Assembly: GCF_024699075.1 (NCBI RefSeq)
Contig: NZ_JAILQF010000133.1
Location: 1 to 6,054 of the forward strand
Direction of reading: 5' to 3'
Source: Butyrivibrio sp.
Lineage (GTDB): Bacteria; Bacillota_A; Clostridia; Lachnospirales; Lachnospiraceae
DNA: 6,054 nt
A program made the position numbers and the translations under genes. Within the stretch, counting starts at the first letter, position 1. Each line of letters opens with the position of its first letter. The notes below the pieces were generated by a model that was given only the letters and a program-made list of their open reading frames with translations, was not told the origin of the DNA and did no database searches. This document shows positions 1 to 5,602 of this stretch, in pieces.

Positions 1-1
1 T

Positions 2-376
2 TTCATGGAAACCAATGCTTATGGTCTTATTATAAAAGAGACAGATCCAGATTACGTGAATTTTGAAATGGATTCTTATTGGATTGCAGATGCAGGAGTA
101 GACCCGTTATATGTTATGAAAAAGCTTGAAAATCGATTAAAACTATATCATATAAACGATAGAGGTAACAGGCAAAAAGGTACATCTATGACACCTATTA
201 TAAGACAGGATAGCATGGAACTTGGCTACGGCAATATGAACTTAAAGCCGCTTGTAGATCAGGCATTAAGTGTCAATGTATCAAGTATTATACTTGAAAG
301 CCACAGAAACTTTGTTGATAAAAGCCCTGTTAAGTCCCTACAATTATCATCAGATTATCTGAACCAATTAATATGA
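2..376 (+). CDS. Sugar-phosphate isomerase/epimerase-like protein, C-terminal part (5' end outside window)
   Basis: The frame is open from the first bases (codon 2-4 is TTC), so the gene starts upstream and only about 124 C-terminal codons are seen. The ATG at 5 is probably internal. The text matches the last strands of a xylose-isomerase-like TIM barrel: FEMDSYWIADAGVDP is the usual 'elDxxWxxxaGxDP' strand, KLYHINDRG is the following 'HxkD' strand carrying metal or substrate ligands, and ELGYGNMNLKPLVDQAL followed by SIILESH is the final 'G.G..d...l...a...G....ivE' block. Family members of about 250-290 residues usually end with a helix like SSDYLNQLI, so the TGA at 374-376 looks like the natural end. 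The family acts on sugars, sugar phosphates or inositols in the cytoplasm; the substrate cannot be told from this fragment. Relation to the downstream genes is unclear. Confidence 0.8.
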   Translation, partial: FMETNAYGLIIKETDPDYVNFEMDSYWIADAGVDPLYVMKKLENRLKLYHINDRGNRQKGTSMTPIIRQDSMELGYGNMNLKPLVDQALSVNVSSIILESHRNFVDKSPVKSLQLSSDYLNQLI

Positions 377-424
377 GAATGTATCCCTCTTCTAATATTT
401 AGAAAGATTGATATAAAAGATCAA

Positions 425-445
425 AAAAATATTTCAAATATTTTT
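425..445. terminator. Weak AT-only hairpin, possible terminator of the isomerase gene
   Basis: AAAAATATTT (425-434) is mirrored by AAATATTTTT (436-445) around one central C, giving a stem of about 7 pairs with a TTTCAAA loop, followed by ACTTTTC. It has no G-C pairs, so it would be a poor intrinsic terminator. Its position 48 bases after the isomerase stop, and before an independent small gene, is what suggests the role. It may be only AT-rich spacer. Confidence 0.25.
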
Positions 446-530
446 ACTTTTCATTTACCAAAGGAATATATCTTTGAATCAGTAAAGAAACTGATTAACA
501 CGTTTGCACCATAGTAGGAGGTCAAAACTT

Positions 531-623
531 ATGAAGAAGATATTCCTTGTAGTTGTAGTAGCTATCGTAGGTATCATTGCTTTCCTTAAGAAAGATGACA
601 TAGCTGAAAAGATGAATTTATAA
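531..623 (+). CDS. Small membrane protein, 30 residues, unknown function
   Basis: An ATG at 531 opens 30 codons and ends at TAA 621-623. The peptide is MKKIFLVVVVAIVGIIAFLK followed by KDDIAEKMNL. It has two N-terminal lysines, one hydrophobic span (about residues 4-19, rich in V, I, A and G with no helix breakers) and a charged amphipathic tail. This fits a single-span inner-membrane microprotein with the tail on one face; it is too short to be a normal secreted precursor. Coding is supported by AGGAGGT at 516-522, a near-perfect Shine-Dalgarno 8 bases before the ATG, and by the strong terminator 69 bases after the stop, which together make a self-contained transcription unit. No clear sigma-70 promoter was found upstream. 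I do not recognise a family, so function is unknown. A leader peptide is an alternative, but the terminator isolates it from the next gene. Confidence 0.7.
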   Translation: MKKIFLVVVVAIVGIIAFLKKDDIAEKMNL

Positions 624-691
624 TTTGTTATGTTTTATTAAAGTAGTAAAAACCCTATCCCAAGAATAAGTAATCTTTAAAAAGATGAGAG

Positions 692-728
692 AACCGGACT
701 TCCAGAAATGGATGTCCGGTTTTTCTTT
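692..728 (+). terminator. Strong intrinsic terminator after the small membrane protein
   Basis: AACCGGAC (692-699) pairs with GTCCGGTT (714-721). Inside, after a T-T mismatch, TCCA (701-704) pairs with TGGA (709-712) around a GAAA tetraloop (705-708). The stem runs directly into a T-rich tract (TTTTTCTTT, 720-728). The GC-rich base, GNRA loop and T run make this a confident rho-independent terminator on the plus strand. It separates the microprotein from the kinase/MATE unit. Confidence 0.92.
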
Positions 729-905
729 ACGTCAAAAATACAGGTAACAGCTCTGAAAAGCTGATAAATATGCGATTTGTCAGATGTTTTAAAATAATAA
801 TTTTTTACACATGTTTTTTACCAAATCTTTACTTTGGATTTCTATTATGAGTGAAGTTAATAAATGAGCTACAAAATATTTCATTAGGGAAAGGAAAAAG
901 TAAAA

Positions 906-1628
906 ATGGCAGGAATAATATTATTTGATGCTCTTAAAGGTTTTGTATTTTTACAGTTACATTTTGCAGTACTGGCAGGTCTATCAGTATTTCTTAATAA
1001 GAAAATGGGGCTGCCGGGAGAGTTGTATCGTAAGATGCTTCACATGGTTTCGGTATTTTCGATCATGCCGATAGTGATACCGTCAACATATTGGGTCTCA
1101 TCTCTTTTAGTATGTCTTATGTTCATGTTAGAAGCATATCTTGGAACAAAGTTTACTAATATTGAAAAGAATGTTGCTATGAAGCAAAGAAAGGCTGGAG
1201 AGCAGCAAAAGAGTATGCTCCTCTTATACGGAACTTACAGCCTTGTTACTATAGTTGGCTGGGGCCTTTTTGGACAGAAGTGGATCGTAATCCTGTCAGT
1301 TCTTGCATGGGGAGTTGGTGATGCAGTAGCTGCTCTTGTAGGTAAGAGATTTGGTAAGCATAAGATAAGCGGATCTCTTATAGAAGGAACCAAGAGTATA
1401 GAAGGTTCAGTAGGAATGTTCCTTGCAAGTTTTATTTCAGTATTTGTTCTTTATTCAAGACATACAGCACTTTCCAACATAGGATTTGTAGTTCTTGTGT
1501 GTTTCTGGATAGCAGTATTTTCATCGCTTACAGAGCTTTTTTCCAAGCACGGTCTTGATACAGTTGCATGCCCAATCATTGCAATGGTAGGATTTTCAGT
1601 TCTTAGTGTTGCAGCAGGAACAATTTAA
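906..1628 (+). CDS. Phytol/dolichol kinase-type (CTP-dependent lipid kinase-like) membrane protein
   Basis: This 240-residue polytopic membrane protein carries the signatures of the SEC59/phytol kinase/CTP-type diacylglycerol kinase superfamily. These are an early RKxxH motif (R42, K43, H46, in YRKMLHM), then GDAVAALVGKRFG (138-150), the conserved 'GDxxAAlxGxxxG' motif, then KSIEGS (163-168). A late TE...GLD motif (E210, D218) precedes the last span. These enzymes use CTP (phytol and dolichol kinases) or related nucleotides to phosphorylate a membrane alcohol; the substrate here is unknown. The last block reads LDT where many relatives have LDN followed by L/V-T-V-P, a possible sign of a divergent subgroup. 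The ATG at 906 follows AAGGA (891-895) by 10 bases. The MATE gene starts 14 bases after the stop, so the two are probably one operon. The 282-base upstream gap holds only a poor promoter candidate (TTGTCA at 777-782, no good -10). Confidence 0.82.
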   Translation: MAGIILFDALKGFVFLQLHFAVLAGLSVFLNKKMGLPGELYRKMLHMVSVFSIMPIVIPSTYWVSSLLVCLMFMLEAYLGTKFTNIEKNVAMKQRKAGEQQKSMLLLYGTYSLVTIVGWGLFGQKWIVILSVLAWGVGDAVAALVGKRFGKHKISGSLIEGTKSIEGSVGMFLASFISVFVLYSRHTALSNIGFVVLVCFWIAVFSSLTELFSKHGLDTVACPIIAMVGFSVLSVAAGTI

Positions 1629-1642
1629 AGGAGTTAAGAACA

Positions 1643-3010
1643 ATGGACAAACAGCAAAAACTTGCAGAAGGAAAGGTATGGTCAGTGATCGCATCACTGG
1701 CTATACCAACAGTAATAATCACACTCGTAATGGTCATATACAACATGGCCGATGTATTCTTTATAGGTAAGACTGGCGATGTCAATATGATCAATGCTAT
1801 ATCAGTGTGCATGCCAATATTCCCTATAATACAGGCATTTGGAACTTTAATAGGAGCTGGAGGCTGTACAGCTATATCTGTAGCACTTGGCCAGAAAGAT
1901 GTAGAGAAGAGTAAAAAGATATCAAGCTTTTGCTTTTATTTCTGCGTAGTAGTTGGAATACTTATGGCTCTTATCCTTAACATATTTACAGACCCTATCA
2001 TATCTATGCTTGGTGCAGCGCAGAGCTATAGAAGCTATGCTGTATTATATTTAAGATTTCTTGCAATAGGATGCCCTGTAATGATGTTCTCAAATGGATT
2101 TGTTAATATCATGAGAGCAGATGGTTCCATGAAAGAGCCTATGATCGCGAATCTTTCAGGTACTATCACCAATATTATATTAGACCCTATTTTCATCCTT
2201 GTTTTTAATATGGGAGTTGTAGGAGCAGCAGTAGCAACAGTACTCGGCAATTTACTTTCATCTGTAATACTTGCAAGACTCTTAAAAGGTAAGTCAAACT
2301 ATATATCAGTTAACCCTAAAGATGTCTCTTTATCATTTGATACAGCTATTCACCCCATGCTCCTTGGACTTCCGATTGCTTCAGGTACACTTCTTATGAG
2401 TGTGTCTTACATGGTCATCAACAATTTACTTCTTGCAGTATCACCTGATGCTCAGGGTGCTTTTGGAATAAGCCGTTCAATAATGCTTCTTTCTACAACC
2501 ACTCAGCTTGGAATATGTATGGGAGTACAGCCTGCAGTTTCTTTTAACTACGGAAGAGGCAACATAGGCAGGGTCAAAGAGTTTATCAAAAAGACTACTA
2601 TTGTATGTATGACATTTGGACTTTTGATCGCACTTATCTGTATTGGAGGAAGAGACTTCCTTCTAAAGGCATTTATAGATGATCCAAGCATTATCGGATA
2701 TGGAAGACAGATACTTATTGGATGCTTTATAACAGCACCAATATATGCCGTTTATCAGTCTTCGGTTACTTTCCTTCAGGCTACAGACCGTGCTATCACA
2801 AGCACTATTATTACAATAATGAGACAGGGCCTTATACTTATACCGGCTATGATAGTACTCAATATCTTGTTTGGCTTTAACGGACTTATCTTCTGCTTTG
2901 CTGTTGTTGACGTAGTTGGTGCCATTACAGGAATCATCGCATTAAGCAGGCACCTTAGTATGAAAAGTAAGGCATGTAATAAGGTAAAAGAGTTATCGAG
3001 TGCCTCATAA
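1643..3010 (+). CDS. MATE family efflux transporter
   Basis: This 455-residue multi-span protein has the MATE (multidrug and toxic compound extrusion) pattern. The N-terminal half shows SLAIPTVIITLVMVIYNMAD and VFFIG (about residues 18-42). GAGGCTAISVALGQKD (71-86) is the typical 'GxgxaxaxslGxxd' loop. NGFVNIMRADG (151-161) and NIILDPIFI (177-185) are the hallmark 'lr..g....p...n....n..lDp.fi' segment. The second half repeats the fold and ends in a short lysine-rich cytoplasmic tail (about 435-455). The length is normal, so the gene looks intact. Such pumps exchange cationic drugs, metabolites or lipid-like compounds for Na+ or H+ in the cytoplasmic membrane; the text is closest in style to the MepA/DinF-like clostridial branch, but the substrate is not predictable. 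AAAGGAG (1627-1633) overlaps the stop of the preceding kinase gene and sits 9 bases before the ATG, indicating co-transcription and possible translational coupling. No hairpin terminator follows, so some read-through toward the kinase/regulator pair is possible. Confidence 0.93.
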   Translation: MDKQQKLAEGKVWSVIASLAIPTVIITLVMVIYNMADVFFIGKTGDVNMINAISVCMPIFPIIQAFGTLIGAGGCTAISVALGQKDVEKSKKISSFCFYFCVVVGILMALILNIFTDPIISMLGAAQSYRSYAVLYLRFLAIGCPVMMFSNGFVNIMRADGSMKEPMIANLSGTITNIILDPIFILVFNMGVVGAAVATVLGNLLSSVILARLLKGKSNYISVNPKDVSLSFDTAIHPMLLGLPIASGTLLMSVSYMVINNLLLAVSPDAQGAFGISRSIMLLSTTTQLGICMGVQPAVSFNYGRGNIGRVKEFIKKTTIVCMTFGLLIALICIGGRDFLLKAFIDDPSIIGYGRQILIGCFITAPIYAVYQSSVTFLQATDRAITSTIITIMRQGLILIPAMIVLNILFGFNGLIFCFAVVDVVGAITGIIALSRHLSMKSKACNKVKELSSAS

Positions 3011-3051
3011 ATATATATATGATAGTATGATATAAGAGATTGTTTATAAGA

Positions 3052-3064
3052 GCGAAGTTTGAGT
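3052..3064 (+). repeat. 13-base repeat copy 1 (GCGAAGTTTGAGT)
   Basis: GCGAAGTTTGAGT at 3052-3064 lies 41 bases after the MATE stop. The identical 13-mer recurs at 4973-4985, just after the response-regulator stop. Flanking bases are similar but not identical (AGA before this copy, GGT before the other). Function is unknown. Confidence 0.5.
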
Positions 3065-3073
3065 GACTAATAC

Positions 3074-3116
3074 TTATCTAATGAATGAACAAGTAACTTA
3101 TGTTTATCTAATAAAT
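3074..3116 (+). repeat. Direct repeat pair TTATCTAATRAAT upstream of the sensor kinase
   Basis: TTATCTAATGAAT (3074-3086) and TTATCTAATAAAT (3104-3116) match at 12 of 13 positions and are 30 bases apart, about three helix turns. They lie on the 5' side of the likely sensor-kinase promoter, where paired regulator sites would be expected. AT-rich low complexity makes chance similarity possible. Confidence 0.4.
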
Positions 3117-3127
3117 CAAAAGTATCA

Positions 3128-3155
3128 TATAAGTATTTTATAAGCAGTATATAAT
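3128..3155 (+). promoter_or_regulatory. Candidate sensor-kinase promoter with 11-base-phased TATAAG array
   Basis: TATAAT at 3150-3155 is a perfect -10 hexamer 22 bases before the kinase ATG. No acceptable -35 lies 16-18 bases upstream. Instead TATAAG occurs at 3128 and 3139, exactly 11 and 22 bases before the -10, giving an 11-base phase. Two more TATAAGAG copies are at 3031 and 3045. Missing -35 plus phased repeats is the picture of a promoter under OmpR/PhoB-type control, possibly by its own product. A start near 3162 would leave a very short leader containing the GGAG ribosome site (3169-3172). Confidence 0.42.
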
Positions 3156-3177
3156 TTTTTTAAAAATTGGAGTGTTT

Positions 3178-4263
3178 ATGGGCAATGTAACATACAATAA
3201 AATAAGATCCGGAAAAAGGAATAGTCATAAAAAAAACAATGAAGTTGTAAAAGGTTTTCGCTGGGTCTATTTTATGGGAACAGTTATAGTAGTAGGCTCG
3301 GTAATGGCGTATGGACTTATAGGTGCTATTGTTTTTGATTTTGATGACAGAAGTGCTCTTACAATGCTGGCCATGGTTCCTCTCATGTCATTTGTCTACA
3401 CAATGGCAATGAGACCTGTTATCAGGAAATTATCCGGAAGAATTGAAAAGATTACTATAGCTATGGATGAAGTTGCAAATGGCAATCTTGATTATCAGAT
3501 AGATACCAAAAAATCAGGCGAGTTTAAAAAGGCATACAGCCAGTTCAATTCTATGACTTTAGAACTTAAAAAGACCAAGCAGGAGATGGAAGACTTTACC
3601 AACGAATTCGCACATGAGTTTAAAACTCCAATTACAGCTATAAGCGGATTTTCAGATCACTTATTAGAAACCGGCAAAGATATAGAAACTGAGGAACGCT
3701 TGGAACAGCTTAAGATGATATCTGAAGAATCCAGGAGACTTCTTGCTCTTTCAATGAATACTTTGCTGCTTTCCAAGGTTGATGCAATGCAGGTAGTAGA
3801 TAACAAGGAACATTATGACCTTGCAGAGCAGCTCCGAAGATGTGTTATTCTTTTATCTAAAGAGATGGACAAAAAGGATATTGACCTTGAGATGGATGAA
3901 GATATGGAGCTTCCTTTTTATGGGAACGAAGAGCTATTACAACATGTGTGGATCAATATACTTAATAATGCTGTTAAATTCACGCCAAAAGGCGGAACTA
4001 TTACAATAATAGGCCATAATACTGACGGCGAGATAGTTGTCAGTATTTCAGACACAGGTGCTGGTATGGATGAAAAAACCATGCAGAAGATATTTGATAA
4101 GTATTATCAGAATGATTCATCTTCTATTGCAAGGGGAAGTGGAATAGGACTATCTATAGTTAAGAGAATAGTTGTGCTATGTAAAGGAAGCATTGATGTA
4201 GACAGTAGTATAGGAAATGGCACAACGTTTACTGTTCATTTACCCCTGTCTGATAACATATGA
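3178..4263 (+). CDS. Two-component sensor histidine kinase (HAMP, HisKA, HATPase_c)
   Basis: The protein has 361 residues from the ATG at 3178, chosen because GGAG (3169-3172) sits 5 bases before it; a GTG at 3172 is in frame but overlaps that ribosome site. A basic N-terminus (1-28) leads to two membrane spans (about 29-53 and 61-80) joined by only about eight residues (FDFDDRSA), so there is essentially no extracellular sensor domain. A HAMP-like linker follows (about 78-130). The H-box is FAHEFKTPITAISGF with phospho-acceptor H146. The ATPase domain shows the N-box NILNNAVKF (260-268), G1 DTGAGM (292-297), F-box IFDKYYQ (305-311) and G2 GSGIGLSI (320-327). All catalytic motifs are intact, so it should autophosphorylate and pass phosphate to the regulator encoded 37 bases downstream. 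The signal is unknown; the design suggests sensing in or at the membrane, or through a partner protein. Unlike classic BceS-type kinases it keeps a HAMP region. Confidence 0.95.
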   Translation: MGNVTYNKIRSGKRNSHKKNNEVVKGFRWVYFMGTVIVVGSVMAYGLIGAIVFDFDDRSALTMLAMVPLMSFVYTMAMRPVIRKLSGRIEKITIAMDEVANGNLDYQIDTKKSGEFKKAYSQFNSMTLELKKTKQEMEDFTNEFAHEFKTPITAISGFSDHLLETGKDIETEERLEQLKMISEESRRLLALSMNTLLLSKVDAMQVVDNKEHYDLAEQLRRCVILLSKEMDKKDIDLEMDEDMELPFYGNEELLQHVWINILNNAVKFTPKGGTITIIGHNTDGEIVVSISDTGAGMDEKTMQKIFDKYYQNDSSSIARGSGIGLSIVKRIVVLCKGSIDVDSSIGNGTTFTVHLPLSDNI

Positions 4264-4300
4264 TCATTAAAGATGAAAATATTAGATACAGGAGCAATAT

Positions 4301-4969
4301 ATGGTTAAGATATTGATAATAGAGGATGAGAGACCTGTTAGGGAGCTTATAAAGTTAAAGCTAAAAGATAATTATGAAATAATCGAGGCTTCAGATGGCC
4401 TTAAGGCATTTGATGTTCTTGATCATGATCATGCTGATCTTATGATAGTTGATGTAATGATGCCCAATATGGACGGATTTGAATTTGTTCAGGAACTAAG
4501 GACTATGGGTGATAATACTCCTATTATAATGTTGACTGCAATGGATTCTTTTGCTCATAAGAAAAAAGGCTATAATCTGGGTATAGATGAATATCTTACA
4601 AAGCCTATTGATTATGAAGAACTTACCTGGCATATAGAAGCAATATTAAGAAGATATAAGATCAATACAGACAAGAAGATAGAACTTGGACAATTTGTCA
4701 TATCTGAAGACTCAATGTCAGCTTCTTATAATGGTACTCAGATCGAGCTTACAGAAACAGAGTTTAAGCTTTTGTATAAGCTCTTGTCGTATCCTGGAGT
4801 TATATTCACCAAACAGCAGCTTATGGATGATATCTGGGGATATGATTCTGACACGGATTATCGCACCATTAAGGTTTATGTCAATAGATTAAGGAATAAG
4901 CTCTCAGGCTGTGATGAATTTGAAATAGTCTCAGCAAGAGGCGTTGGCTATAAGGCTGAGATCAAATAA
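4301..4969 (+). CDS. OmpR/PhoB-family response regulator
   Basis: This 222-residue regulator is complete. The receiver domain (1 to about 115) has the acidic pair E8/D9, phospho-acceptor D51 in MIVDVMMPNMDG, the switch threonine T79 in MLTAMD and the invariant K101 in LTKPID. The C-terminal winged helix (about 125-220) shows IELTETEFKLLYKLLSYPGV, then FTKQQLMDDIWGYD, the recognition helix DYRTIKVYVNRLRNKL and the wing VSARGVGYK, all typical of the Trans_Reg_C domain. Phosphorylation by the kinase encoded just upstream should promote dimer binding to direct repeats about 11 bases apart. AGGAG (4290-4294) lies 6 bases before the ATG, and the 37-base gap from the kinase indicates one transcript with kinase first, the less common order. 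Candidate targets are the phased repeats before the kinase (3128-3155) and before the potassium transporter (5830-5864); this is inference. Confidence 0.96.
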   Translation: MVKILIIEDERPVRELIKLKLKDNYEIIEASDGLKAFDVLDHDHADLMIVDVMMPNMDGFEFVQELRTMGDNTPIIMLTAMDSFAHKKKGYNLGIDEYLTKPIDYEELTWHIEAILRRYKINTDKKIELGQFVISEDSMSASYNGTQIELTETEFKLLYKLLSYPGVIFTKQQLMDDIWGYDSDTDYRTIKVYVNRLRNKLSGCDEFEIVSARGVGYKAEIK

Positions 4970-4972
4970 GGT

Positions 4973-4985
4973 GCGAAGTTTGAGT
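4973..4985 (+). repeat. 13-base repeat copy 2 (GCGAAGTTTGAGT), arm of a long stem
   Basis: This is identical to 3052-3064 and begins 3 bases after the response-regulator stop. Here the repeat can also pair downstream: AAGTTTGAG (4976-4984) with CTTAAACTT (5024-5032, one G-T wobble), and TGCG (4972-4975) with CGCA (5038-5041) across a five-base bulge. Copy 1 has no such partner nearby, so the stem is not a general property of the repeat. Confidence 0.5.
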
Positions 4986-5055
4986 TAAATAATAGGAACT
5001 TACATATATATCGGAGTTACATCCTTAAACTTCTTATCGCATATTAAGTAAAGAA

Positions 5056-5099
5056 AAGACCATGAATTACCAGTATATGGAATTCATGGTCTTATTTTT
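5056..5099. terminator. Bidirectional intrinsic terminator between convergent genes
   Basis: AAGACCATGAATT (5056-5068) pairs perfectly with AATTCATGGTCTT (5081-5093). After a bulged A, CCA (5070-5072) pairs with TGG (5078-5080) around a GTATA loop. On the plus strand the stem is followed by ATTTTT (5094-5099), ending the kinase/regulator transcript. Read on the minus strand it is followed by a TTTTC-rich tract (the complement of 5047-5057), ending the 5107-5535 gene. Its place between two convergent stops agrees. Confidence 0.92.
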
Positions 5100-5106
5100 G
5101 CAGGGA

Positions 5107-5535
5107 TCATATGTATCCGTTTTCTATAAGATATATGAGTACAGCGCTATAGATAACGCCCAGTACTGTGCATATCAAAATTTTTTTGAATCTGTATTTA
5201 TAGAAATCTGAATGTATCAGATGCTTTCCATTATCTATACTAATACGGACTTCGATAGGGGAACCTGGCAGGAGGCCAGTCTTTACTGTCTTAACTTCGC
5301 CTTTAAAAATCTGATTATTAAATCTGTAATTAACAAGATATTTTTCTACAGAAATTTTTTTCTTAACCGTCACTGTTCCGCCATAATCATCTCTTCTTTC
5401 TATATCAAGACTCTGAATTACAACGCCGGGGCATATAATAGCGCTTTTATAGGCTTTGCTAAGCTTATAGTCTATATAGATATTTAGCATCAGGTACAGG
5501 ATCAAAACAATAATTACAAGATAAAACAAAAACAT
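5107..5535 (-). CDS. Two-span membrane protein, DUF3592-like, unknown function
   Basis: From the ATG at 5535 the protein has 142 residues. A TTG seven codons upstream (5556) is in frame but has no ribosome site; GAGGGG (5554-5549) instead lies 13 bases before the ATG, a little long but the best arrangement. An N-terminal span (about 1-20) is followed by a soluble middle part (about 22-115) and a second span (about 118-136), so both ends probably face the same side. The middle has a beta-rich pattern, VEKYLVNYRFNNQIFKGEV, then GLLPGSPIEVRISIDNGKHLI. This resembles DUF3592-type domains, in which a 'Y.y...g..y.g' strand is followed by 'G..v.V.y.p.np'. The family has no assigned biochemical role, and the resemblance is by pattern only. 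The gene is convergent with the response regulator and divergent from the potassium transporter, so it is probably monocistronic. A promoter candidate lies at 5656-5627. Confidence 0.78.
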   Translation of the reverse strand: MFLFYLVIIVLILYLMLNIYIDYKLSKAYKSAIICPGVVIQSLDIERRDDYGGTVTVKKKISVEKYLVNYRFNNQIFKGEVKTVKTGLLPGSPIEVRISIDNGKHLIHSDFYKYRFKKILICTVLGVIYSAVLIYLIENGYI

Positions 5536-5602
5536 AGATAAGTTATTTCCCCTCAAATATTTGTGCTTATTACGTGGGTGATGACAGGACTATTCCATTT
5601 AT

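Noticed and set aside
770..850. Possible 26-residue peptide from ATG 770
   Set aside because: No Shine-Dalgarno, AT-driven composition, and no terminator or neighbour support.
624..905. Riboswitch or attenuator ahead of the lipid kinase gene
   Set aside because: Apart from the terminator at 692-728, which belongs to the small upstream gene, only tiny hairpins (for example CAGCT/AGCTG near 748-762) are present and no known aptamer core is visible.
1603..2250. Minus-strand open frames opposite the kinase/MATE genes (1603-1812 and 2035-2250)
   Set aside because: They are shadows of strongly supported plus-strand membrane-protein genes, with no ribosome sites and no recognisable domain.
3172..3177. 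GTG start for the sensor kinase two codons earlier
   Set aside because: This start would overlap the GGAG ribosome site that serves the ATG at 3178, and nothing upstream could serve it.
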